Below are positions 1 to 6,122 of a DNA stretch of 10,151 nt, in pieces (within the stretch, counting starts at the first letter, position 1; each line of letters begins with the position of its first letter). This DNA is from Bacteriovorax stolpii (GTDB taxonomy: Bacteria > Bdellovibrionota > Bacteriovoracia > Bacteriovoracales > Bacteriovoracaceae): positions 1-10,151 of the forward strand of contig CAMDDI010000114.1 in the NCBI GenBank assembly GCA_945890905.1, given 5' to 3'. The notes beneath the pieces were generated by a model, which saw nothing but the letters and a program-made list of their open reading frames with translations, had not been told where the DNA came from and searched no databases. The position numbers and the translations under genes are program-made.

Positions 1-1236
1 ATGTTGATCACTCACCCAAGTAATAATCATAAAAGGGGCGGGAATTAAACCTAGGTACGGAAGTAGCAGTAAGTGACCTAAAACAAAATACCAAATAAGC
101 GTACTCTTCCAAAAAATAAAGATGAGAAATCCTAAAAAAACAAGATGGATGTACTCGTCATAGCCAGGAGTTTCAGGATTAAGCCCTTTAACTGGAACAT
201 TGTTTATGGGAAATACTGATTGCCAGAAATAGTAATGCAAGGTTTGAGTAACCAATTTGAAATCTAAAAAAGATTTTTCAGGATGGATGGTGTCTGGATA
301 AGAGATAGGACCCTTTGGCGGTTCAAGTTTGGGAGGTTCAACTACCCGTCTTCGATAAATTTCAGGATCAATGGCCGGGGTCAGGATCACTGGTTTGGGG
401 GCCGACTTTTGCAAATGCTTGGGCACATAAGGCTTTGGCATTTTATTTTTAGGAATAGGTCGTGGCTTTTCTACCTTGGGCTCAACTCTTTGAGTAATTA
501 CTGGTTTTGGTTGAACTGTTTGCACAGGAATTGGTTTTGGTGTCGTTACACTTTGAGTGACGGTGGTAGCGGTCTTAATTCCTTCTTGAGTGAGTGAGCT
601 TTTGAAAAGTTTATAAGTTCCCCAACTAGCGATGAGAAGAAACGGAAGGAAATATAACCACTCACGACCTTTGGCCGTCTTCCAGGTAAAAAGAAGAAAA
701 ATTAAAATGGCCGGAATCGAAGATGACTTAGAGGCAACAGAGAGGAAAAAGAGGAGGTAAGAAAGATAAATCCACTTTTTGTTTTTATCTGTTTTAAAAA
801 GACATAAGCAAGAGGACAGAATAAATGTCAGACAAATAATTGTTTTGAGCTGAATCATCCAGGCCACAGAGATCACACAGGCAGGATGAAAGAAGAAAAG
901 GAAGAATAGCCACAAAGAATATTTAATTTCTAACTTACGGGCCAGCTCATATATAAGATATGAGTTTAAGAAGTGAAAAGAAAAACTAATAAAATGATAG
1001 GCCTTGAAATTATCCTTAAATATGGCCAGAAGAAGTTTTTGAAAACTTACACTAAAGGGCCAACCGAAATCTTTCCAAATGGTGAGATATGAGAAATCAC
1101 TCATCATCACAGGATCATTGAACCAATTGGAATAATCATCCCAAATAGGAGTTCCTCCCATACTTGGCCAGTATAAAACTAGTCCCATTAAAGCTGCGAA
1201 GGCAAAAATGATTGGTTTAGGTAATTGTTTGATCAT
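1..1236 (-). CDS. TMTC-like GT-C glycosyltransferase, partial (3' end beyond window)
   Basis: Hand translation gives an open frame of 412 residues from ATG at 1236 to the window edge, with no stop. It is a polytopic inner-membrane protein. Hallmarks of the TMTC-like GT-C family (bacterial relatives usually carry C-terminal TPR repeats) appear in order: an early WDDY acidic motif in the first periplasmic loop (D33, D34), AYHFISFSFHFLN (79-91), HPACVISVAWMIQLK (117-131), VASKSSSIP (167-175) and VSDQH near the edge (408-412), matching the family's VADRY/VSDQH motif. Such enzymes use lipid-linked sugars and act on the periplasmic face; donor and acceptor are unknown. Residues about 222-312 form a Pro/Lys-rich extracytoplasmic loop much longer than I would expect. 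The start overlaps the end of the HprK-like gene by 20 bp, so translation is probably coupled. The expected remaining membrane segments and any TPR region lie outside the window. Confidence 0.8.
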   Translation of the reverse strand, partial: MIKQLPKPIIFAFAALMGLVLYWPSMGGTPIWDDYSNWFNDPVMMSDFSYLTIWKDFGWPFSVSFQKLLLAIFKDNFKAYHFISFSFHFLNSYLIYELARKLEIKYSLWLFFLFFFHPACVISVAWMIQLKTIICLTFILSSCLCLFKTDKNKKWIYLSYLLFFLSVASKSSSIPAILIFLLFTWKTAKGREWLYFLPFLLIASWGTYKLFKSSLTQEGIKTATTVTQSVTTPKPIPVQTVQPKPVITQRVEPKVEKPRPIPKNKMPKPYVPKHLQKSAPKPVILTPAIDPEIYRRRVVEPPKLEPPKGPISYPDTIHPEKSFLDFKLVTQTLHYYFWQSVFPINNVPVKGLNPETPGYDEYIHLVFLGFLIFIFWKSTLIWYFVLGHLLLLPYLGLIPAPFMIITWVSDQH

Positions 1237-2266
1237 TTAATATGTCCATGATGATTTGGGCATTGAGGTTTATGCTCGGACCCATATAGAAAGAATAGTT
1301 TTCAGATTTACGTGCAAGTTGAAAGGCGCAAATACTTCTCATGAGAGCATGTCTCAAAAGTTTGATAGCATCACTGGCCCGAAAATTCAGAAAAATTTCT
1401 AAAATTTGAGGCAATCCCATACCCATGATCATGTGCTCAAATAGGGGAGAGAACATTTTGAAAGCGGAAACTTTTAAGATGAATGATTTGCCCTGAGAGA
1501 TTCTATAACCAGCAATAAGTATATTCTTGTTTTTATGAGAGTACCTATCGATGCGGTTATTCAATTGACCCAGACTCGCGGTCCATTTAGGGGGATAGTG
1601 CGCGCGTTTAAACTCACGCCACTCTAAGGATGCAAGTACTCCTGATTCTGGGGGAACTTGCAAACTTATTTTTGAAGGAAACGGATGAATATGTCCTTTG
1701 ATATCAACTAAGGGCATATCATCAGAGATAATTTTAATTTCCGGATTTTTTAGCAATTCACAAAGGAGGGTACTTTTTCCACCTTTGGAAGGCAGCATGA
1801 TGATGGCATTTTTATTTTGGTAGGAAACAGCAAGTGCATGAATGCGACATAAACCTTGAGAATCTAGATGCTGACCAAGCAGAGAGTGAATAGTTAGAAA
1901 AGCCAGCTCATAAAGCCGGTCTGGATTTTCTGAATAGATATCAGTTTTTGCCAACAACTCATCTTGTACTGTTAATGCTTCGCCAAAATAATCTACGTAC
2001 TTGAGATTACCCAAACTATAGACTACGCAGTTTTCTAGAATCTTTGTGGCCACGATGGATGGAATTTCTGGAGAAGATGCTGAGTACAGATTGAGGAGAG
2101 TGTCACTTGGAAGATCATTGGCGGTCACAAAAAAATGAAATTCTTCGGCTATTTTCTTTAAAAGGGCCCCTTCTTCACTAATCACTTGAATGGTATGATC
2201 GTTGAAAGAAAGATTTAAATTCAAAGGATCCTCTTGGCTGAAGTATCTGTACTCATCATAACTCAT
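1217..2266 (-). CDS. HprK-like P-loop kinase-family protein
   Basis: The 349-aa protein resembles the C-terminal domain of HPr kinase/phosphorylase as found in stand-alone HprK-related proteins. Visible motifs are IHALAV (142-147), a P-loop PSKGGKST (159-166), then SDDMPLV (181-187) and HPFPSKISL (194-202). This H / GKST / SDD / PFP order is typical of the HprK-like family. The N-terminal 130 residues are less conserved and the C-terminus is helical. HPr kinases phosphorylate a serine of HPr, but no HPr or PTS gene is in view, so the target is unknown. HprK-like proteins recur in exopolysaccharide and peptide-modification loci, which fits the glycosyltransferase neighbours. The ATG at 2266 puts its first 33 bp inside the divergent GT2 gene. 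A TTG at 2224 (residue 15) has a better ribosome-binding site (GAGGA, 4-nt spacer) and would remove the overlap; I cannot decide between them. Confidence 0.72.
   Translation of the reverse strand: MSYDEYRYFSQEDPLNLNLSFNDHTIQVISEEGALLKKIAEEFHFFVTANDLPSDTLLNLYSASSPEIPSIVATKILENCVVYSLGNLKYVDYFGEALTVQDELLAKTDIYSENPDRLYELAFLTIHSLLGQHLDSQGLCRIHALAVSYQNKNAIIMLPSKGGKSTLLCELLKNPEIKIISDDMPLVDIKGHIHPFPSKISLQVPPESGVLASLEWREFKRAHYPPKWTASLGQLNNRIDRYSHKNKNILIAGYRISQGKSFILKVSAFKMFSPLFEHMIMGMGLPQILEIFLNFRASDAIKLLRHALMRSICAFQLARKSENYSFYMGPSINLNAQIIMDILNDQTIT
2222..2236. promoter_or_regulatory. Shared divergent translation-start element (GGATCC core)
   Basis: A GGATCC palindrome at 2226-2231 contributes a Shine-Dalgarno-like sequence on both strands. 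On the plus strand AAGGA (2224-2228) lies 5 nt before the TTG at 2234. On the minus strand GAGGA (2233-2229) lies 4 nt before the TTG at 2224-2222. The plus-strand use is well supported because the GT2 fold begins right at this TTG. The minus-strand use is an alternative to the ATG at 2266. Confidence 0.45.
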
Positions 2267-3202
2267 GGGCGAGAAGAACTGCTATCAAAATGTCTAGGTT
2301 CTCTCAGGGAGCTTGAGGCTCCGTTTAATTTAATTCTCATTGCGAATGGTTTAAAACTCTCAGAAGAGGTATTAAATCTGTCCCACTCCCTCTCTTCGCA
2401 AGTCATGACTGAATTTAGCCCAGAAAAACTAACACCCGGAAAGGCGAGAAACCTTGGACTCAGTTTAGTGACCACTCCCTGGGTCTATCTCATTGATGAT
2501 GACGCCTACTTAATTCCTCATTATGGGCAAATTGCGGGCCCACTTTTTCAAAATGCGAAAGTTGATGTCTTTGGCGGCCCAGATGCACCGGCCCCTAAAA
2601 TGACTTTATTTGCTCAGTCTTTGGCCATCGCACTCTCATCTCCATTTTGCACCGGGACCACCTTTGCCAGACACCGCTCTCTAGGGAACCGCTTGGTAGC
2701 TGCGGATGAACAAAAACTGACGTCATGCAATCTTTGGATCAGGATGTCGGCCTTAGGAGAGATTCGGTTTCCTGAGGACTATAAACGGGGAGAGGAAGTT
2801 TTACTTCTGAATCAGTTAGATAATTCGGGTGCTAGTATGTTTTATCATCCCAAATTGAAAGTAGGCCACTTTCGTCGAAAAAATTTTTGGCACCTATTAA
2901 GACCAAGTTTTGATGGAGGATTTTATCGCTCGCGGATTCTCAAAGAGGGCAAGTTTGTTGGGGCCGAAGTCTTCTGGCTCCCTTCTGTATTTGTAGTCTT
3001 ACATTTGACCTATTTCTTCTCACCAGAATCATTTTGGGAGATGACAAAAATTTACGCAGGCACAATTCTAGCAGTCAGCTTAGGACTTTCTTCTAAAGCA
3101 GGTAAACCTTGGCTCTTTTGCATAGTGGCCCTGCTTCATTATTTCATCGTGACCACATTTGGATTAGGATTTCTCTACGAGAGGATAAAGTTTTGGAAAT
3201 AA
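2234..3202 (+). CDS. Family 2 (GT-A) glycosyltransferase with C-terminal membrane segments
   Basis: The 322-aa protein starts with the GT2 nucleotide-sugar-binding strand (VSVLIIT, 4-10). GKARNLGL (69-76) follows, then the metal-binding DXD-type motif LIDDDAYL (86-93), SCNLWIRMSAL (164-174) in the acceptor-side region, and a GEE acid cluster (187-189) where GT2 enzymes keep the catalytic base. Hydrophobic segments near 247-262, 273-286 and 292-312 indicate C-terminal membrane anchoring, with the catalytic domain in the cytoplasm. It should transfer a sugar from a nucleotide-sugar donor to a lipid- or polymer-linked acceptor during glycan synthesis; specificity cannot be read. The TTG at 2234 is chosen because AAGGA sits 5 nt upstream and no ATG precedes the fold. 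Its upstream region is coding sequence of the divergent HprK-like gene, so its promoter must lie antisense inside that gene. It overlaps the next gene by 10 bp. Confidence 0.85.
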   Translation: MAEVSVLIITHGREELLSKCLGSLRELEAPFNLILIANGLKLSEEVLNLSHSLSSQVMTEFSPEKLTPGKARNLGLSLVTTPWVYLIDDDAYLIPHYGQIAGPLFQNAKVDVFGGPDAPAPKMTLFAQSLAIALSSPFCTGTTFARHRSLGNRLVAADEQKLTSCNLWIRMSALGEIRFPEDYKRGEEVLLLNQLDNSGASMFYHPKLKVGHFRRKNFWHLLRPSFDGGFYRSRILKEGKFVGAEVFWLPSVFVVLHLTYFFSPESFWEMTKIYAGTILAVSLGLSSKAGKPWLFCIVALLHYFIVTTFGLGFLYERIKFWK

Positions 3203-3534
3203 CTCGGGAAGAATTTGAAAAGTTAAAAAAAGAGAGCTTCTTTAGAGGTCGAATCGTAAGTCCTTCCATGTCACCTGTCATAAAGCTAGGTGATCAAATA
3301 ACCGTTGATGTGGGAGCGCCAAATTTAAAGCGTTTTGATATCATTGTTTTTTATGAAAATGGAAAGCTTATCTGCCACTACCTGTGGTCAATCAACCGAA
3401 TCATCAAACCAGTCCTTTTTCAGGCCCGTAATTTAGGTGGGGGAAAAGATTTTCCCTGCAAAGAAGAAAATTATCTTGGGCGGGTCGTTTCCCATCAATT
3501 AGGCTTTTGGCACAAGGTTAAGGCGTTCCTCTAA
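3193..3534 (+). CDS. Small S24/S26-type peptidase-like protein
   Basis: From TTG at 3193 the product is 113 aa. The start is favoured by GAGGA at 3181-3185 with a 7-nt spacer and by a 10-bp overlap with the GT2 gene; an ATG at 3109 in the same frame would add 28 residues of GT2 shadow with no family resemblance. The core SPSMSPVIKLGD (23-34) matches the signal peptidase/LexA-like motif (SMxPxxxxGD), with S25 the likely nucleophile. KRFDIIVF (46-53) is the following strand, and ICHYL (60-64) aligns with the VVHRI box of archaeal/ER-type signal peptidases, making H62 a candidate base. YLGRVV (95-100) matches the closing strand. The KGD lysine box seems replaced by RNLGGGKD. No membrane segment or signal peptide is visible, so it is probably cytoplasmic and not a classical leader peptidase. 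Activity and substrate are unproven. Confidence 0.68.
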   Translation: MEITREEFEKLKKESFFRGRIVSPSMSPVIKLGDQITVDVGAPNLKRFDIIVFYENGKLICHYLWSINRIIKPVLFQARNLGGGKDFPCKEENYLGRVVSHQLGFWHKVKAFL

Positions 3535-4465
3535 AGTGTCTTTTGAGAAATCTTTGAAGATGGTAATCTTTGGCATAATAGTTAGTCGGAAATTTCTTGG
3601 TATTCACAAGCATATCCACAAAAATTGAGTCTACATCTTCTGGGAATGGCGTGACATGGAGATTGTGATGGAAACTGAGTGCCAAATCAAAAACAGAATC
3701 TTTTGGTTTTTCTAATGGTATATGGTTCACACTTCCGCCTTTCGAAGCCACATAGTAATGAATGTACTTATCTGTGACTAAAAAATTATCTAATCCGGCA
3801 TCAAAGAAATAGAGATCAGAGAAATGTGTTTTCGCGTTGAACTCATGAGTTTTAAGAAAATTGATCTTACGGTTAGGAAGGGCATTTTTAATGATGTCGT
3901 AGACTTCAAAGTGAGTTACGACTTCTTTTCCTGTTTCTTCAAGGGGCTCTTTTCTCGGAGTGAGATAGAGCTCAATGTCAGCTTCAGGATTGATTTTTTT
4001 TAGTTCTTCAAAACGTACTGCGAGTTTATCTAAGCTTCCTAGATACTGATCACACATAAGACCAAAGACGACCACCGTTTTAGCATCCTCAATTCTTATC
4101 TTCTTTGGCTGGCTCATTTCCCAGCAACTAAAATATGAACGAAGGTTAGGTGGAACTAAAGTGACCAGGCTCTTGTGGATTAAAAAATGGGCACCGTATT
4201 TTGGGATACTCTGATAATTTTTCAACAGAAATTCAGCGAAAGTTATGTAGCCGTCTTTCACTGTGAAAAAATTCATGATGTTGAAGAAATTTTTCGAGTA
4301 TAGGTTATACAGAAAGAAAGGGTTAAGTTCGTGATAGAACTCGTCTACCAGTGGATAAAGCTCCCAATGGTAAGCTGGCCACTTCGAGCGGTCGCTATAA
4401 TCATAGTAAGCAGTTTGGGAAAGTGCTTTACGGCTTTGATACTGTTTATGAATGAGGTCTAACAT
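3518..4465 (-). CDS. Conserved-looking protein of unknown function in glycan cluster
   Basis: I do not recognise a family for this 315-aa protein. It has no signal peptide or clear membrane span. The N-terminal third (1-115) is rich in aromatic residues. A middle segment with a beta-alpha-beta look begins at KTVVVFGLMCDQY (129-141), followed by a helix and the strand DIELYLTP (163-170). The C-terminal half has FFDAGLDNFLVTD (220-232), KGGSVNHIPL (242-251) and LALSFHHNLH (261-270). The hydrophobic strand/helix alternation would suit a Rossmann-like or GT-B-like fold, and the tight coupling to the upstream GT4 gene (20-bp overlap) suggests a shared pathway. This is inference; no catalytic motif can be assigned. 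Its 3' end overlaps the convergent peptidase-like gene by 17 bp. The ATG start has only a weak GAGAGA element well upstream. Confidence 0.7.
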   Translation of the reverse strand: MLDLIHKQYQSRKALSQTAYYDYSDRSKWPAYHWELYPLVDEFYHELNPFFLYNLYSKNFFNIMNFFTVKDGYITFAEFLLKNYQSIPKYGAHFLIHKSLVTLVPPNLRSYFSCWEMSQPKKIRIEDAKTVVVFGLMCDQYLGSLDKLAVRFEELKKINPEADIELYLTPRKEPLEETGKEVVTHFEVYDIIKNALPNRKINFLKTHEFNAKTHFSDLYFFDAGLDNFLVTDKYIHYYVASKGGSVNHIPLEKPKDSVFDLALSFHHNLHVTPFPEDVDSIFVDMLVNTKKFPTNYYAKDYHLQRFLKRHFRGTP

Positions 4466-5741
4466 AAGATGAATATATCTCTCTATAAATGTAGTTAATT
4501 TTTCGTGACTTAGTTAAGTGCACGCGCCCTGTGAACTGTGTACGCAAATAAATTTTCTGGAAAAAGGGAGACATTTTCACAAAGACCACAGGCTTGGTTG
4601 CAAAAATATTGGCCAAGGTTTTCACTTGCGCACTAACACCTAGTTTAGCATGGGCAATTTTCGCAATTGCTTTACGATCAATTTTCTTTTCATTTGTCAT
4701 GGCATGAGTCAAGGCCCTGAGTAAGACTGTCTTATTAAGAATTTTTGCGTTATCTCCGATTCTCACTGGTATATACACAGTGGCGTCTTGAACTTCAGGC
4801 ATTTCAAATCCCGCTAGTCCTCCCCAGTCTGAGAGAATAGCAGGAAGCCCACAGCATTGTGCTTCAGCTACACTCATTCCATAATCTTCATCATTATGAA
4901 CGCTGATATTTACCAAATAGTCGGCACCTTGATAAACGTCTTTCAAATCTTTATTATGAATATTCCCCATAAAATGAATTCTGCTCTTAATTTCTTCAGG
5001 CATTGATTCATATAGCCTATGAATCATGCGAAAGTATTCGCCTTCGATTTCCCAGACCCCAATGAAACGATCTGCTATAAAATCTGGATTCCCATAAAGA
5101 TAGAGTTGGCAGTTAGAGTTTCCAGACTCTTCACAAGCCTGGGCAAAGGTTTTCATCACCAAAAGAATCCGTTTTTGTCTTGATAGCCGACCGGTATAGA
5201 CGAACGCTTTTTGATTTTTATCAATTTTCCAGGCCTGTCGTTGTTTGTCTCGAAGTTTTAAATCTTCATGGAATTCATTCTCATCCACGGGAAATGGACA
5301 TATATGGCTCTTCATCGGAAAAGCCAGAAATTTATCAATAAGAATTTTTTGTCTCTCTGAGGCCACAATGAAATCAACTTCGTAACCATATATCTGCTCA
5401 GAGAGAGCATGCCAGTCATGATAGTAAAGAGTAAAATCCCCAAAAACATGAAACACGAGACGAGGCTTCTTAGGTATAGTTTTATACTCTTTAACAAGAA
5501 GTGAAATGATGTGAAGTGGATGAGGCTTATGATCCATAAAAACAATAATGTCAGGCTTAGCAGCAATAATATCTTCTTTGCTTCCTACAATATCATCTGC
5601 AGTTATGGGTTCAGTATAATGGTGATTAGTAATTTGAACATCTTCCAATTCCGCATAAGACTTATGTAGATTACTAACAATCTTCTGACAGCTAACCCAA
5701 CTCGAAGAGCTAAAAGAATAGACACAGGCAATTTTTTTCAT
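4446..5741 (-). CDS. Family 4 (GT-B) glycosyltransferase
   Basis: This 431-aa cytoplasmic or membrane-associated enzyme has the two-domain GT-B layout. The N-terminal Rossmann domain opens with KKIACVYSF (2-10) and includes KPDIIVFMDH (62-71). The C-terminal domain begins with AFVYTGRLSRQKR (179-191), whose R185 and K190 match the donor diphosphate-binding pair. It contains HFMGNI (256-261), DYLVNIS (274-280) and the E-x7-E motif EDYGMSVAE (E285, E293), followed by CCGLPAILSDWGG (296-308), typical of GT4. It should use a nucleotide sugar to extend a surface glycan as a retaining transferase; the sugar is unknown. The tail after about 385 is basic. The ATG at 5741 starts directly before the first strand; an in-frame GTG at 5768 would add nine residues. 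Neither start has an ideal ribosome-binding site. The gene is first in its unit and overlaps the next by 20 bp. Confidence 0.85.
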   Translation of the reverse strand: MKKIACVYSFSSSSWVSCQKIVSNLHKSYAELEDVQITNHHYTEPITADDIVGSKEDIIAAKPDIIVFMDHKPHPLHIISLLVKEYKTIPKKPRLVFHVFGDFTLYYHDWHALSEQIYGYEVDFIVASERQKILIDKFLAFPMKSHICPFPVDENEFHEDLKLRDKQRQAWKIDKNQKAFVYTGRLSRQKRILLVMKTFAQACEESGNSNCQLYLYGNPDFIADRFIGVWEIEGEYFRMIHRLYESMPEEIKSRIHFMGNIHNKDLKDVYQGADYLVNISVHNDEDYGMSVAEAQCCGLPAILSDWGGLAGFEMPEVQDATVYIPVRIGDNAKILNKTVLLRALTHAMTNEKKIDRKAIAKIAHAKLGVSAQVKTLANIFATKPVVFVKMSPFFQKIYLRTQFTGRVHLTKSRKINYIYREIYSSYVRPHS

Positions 5742-5778
5742 ACCCCATTTAAGCAAAACCCCTCTCACTCACGCAATG

Positions 5779-5807
5779 TCTAAATGGCTCTGACACGTAT
5801 CAGTAAA
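5779..5807 (-). promoter_or_regulatory. Weak candidate sigma70-like promoter for GT4 unit
   Basis: On the minus strand TTTACT (5807-5802, 4 of 6 match to TTGACA) is followed after exactly 17 nt by TTTAGA (5784-5779, 3 of 6 match to TATAAT). Transcription would start near 5772, about 30 nt before the ATG at 5741. The -10 match is poor, so this is a position guess based mainly on spacing. Confidence 0.3.
5790..5803. promoter_or_regulatory. Imperfect palindrome, possible operator
   Basis: CTGACACGTATCAG matches its own reverse complement at 12 of 14 positions around an ACGT centre. It lies within the -35/spacer part of the weak leftward promoter candidate and about 18 bp upstream of the rightward -35 element. 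That is where a dimeric regulator could affect both units. Length and position favour a protein-binding site over a terminator. No regulator gene is in view. Confidence 0.35.
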
Positions 5808-5820
5808 AGATATTTGGGGA

Positions 5821-5849
5821 TTGGGAAAGGGTAAAAAGAAGAATATGAT
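5821..5849 (+). promoter_or_regulatory. Sigma70-like promoter of the tesA-ybbA-ybbP-type operon
   Basis: TTGGGA (5821-5826, 4 of 6) and TATGAT (5844-5849, 5 of 6) are separated by 17 nt. Transcription would start about 5855-5857, giving a short leader that carries GGAGG just before the ATG at 5871. It is the only good promoter seen for the five rightward genes. Confidence 0.6.
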
Positions 5850-5870
5850 ATTTCTCATACGGAGGCTCTT

Positions 5871-6122
5871 ATGAACAAATTTTTAGTAGGCTACTTGATT
5901 CTCTTTTCGGCTTCAGTTTTTGCTGCAGGAGTTGACTACGGTTATCTTAAACCCGAGGACCAAAAATATTATAAGAACGATATCATGGAAGGAAATAATG
6001 CTCGTGAGCGTACTGATAGTTTAGTGAAAGAAATCAATAAAGTTTACGGCGAGCTGGCTTCTCTTAAAGCAGAGATCACTCAACTTCGTGCTGAAGTTGA
6101 AGAACTCAAAAAGAAAAAGTGA
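5871..6122 (+). CDS. Small secreted coiled-coil protein
   Basis: The 83-aa precursor has a signal peptide (lysine at 3, hydrophobic core 4-17) with a likely signal peptidase I site after A18 (V-F-A). There is no lipobox cysteine, so the mature product of about 65 residues should be soluble in the periplasm or secreted. Residues 19-47 are polar with several tyrosines. From residue 51 there is an uninterrupted heptad series with L51, I55, V58, L62, L65, I69, L72, V76 and L79 at perfect 4-3 spacing, ending in a lysine run. This predicts a coiled-coil oligomer. I do not recognise the family. The start is secure: GGAGG lies 5 nt upstream. It heads the five-gene operon, and its stop overlaps the GTG start of the next gene (GTGA, 6119-6122). 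Confidence 0.85.
   Translation: MNKFLVGYLILFSASVFAAGVDYGYLKPEDQKYYKNDIMEGNNARERTDSLVKEINKVYGELASLKAEITQLRAEVEELKKKK

Larger units (their letters stand above)
5742..5870. other. Divergent intergenic region
   Basis: This is the only gap longer than two bases in the window. It separates the leftward GT4 unit from the rightward five-gene operon. It contains a strong rightward promoter candidate, a weak leftward one, a 14-bp imperfect palindrome and the ribosome-binding site GGAGG (5861-5865) placed 5 nt before the ATG at 5871. I see no terminator hairpin or small RNA signature. Confidence 0.8.

Noticed and set aside
283..597. 104-aa plus-strand open frame rich in Trp, Arg and Asn
   Set aside because: It lies antisense to the Pro/Lys-rich part of the GT-C gene. 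Its odd composition is what the complement of CCN/AAR codons yields, and no ribosome-binding site or homology is apparent.
2263..2475. 70-aa minus-strand frame inside the GT2 gene
   Set aside because: Antisense shadow of the conserved GT2 N-terminal region, with no family resemblance.
3109..3192. N-terminal extension of the peptidase-like gene from ATG at 3109
   Set aside because: It overlaps the GT2 coding region by 94 bp. The added residues do not resemble the family, and TTG at 3193 has a well-placed GAGGA.
5312..5566. 84-aa hydrophobic minus-strand frame
   Set aside because: Out-of-frame shadow within the GT4 gene on the same strand. Its hydrophobicity follows from the frame shift of the real codons.
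1217..5741. Possible biosynthetic (lasso or RiPP-type) cluster suggested by the HprK-like gene
   Set aside because: No precursor peptide, PqqD-like recognition element, asparagine-synthase-like cyclase or transglutaminase-like protease is visible in the window. Only glycosyltransferases accompany it.
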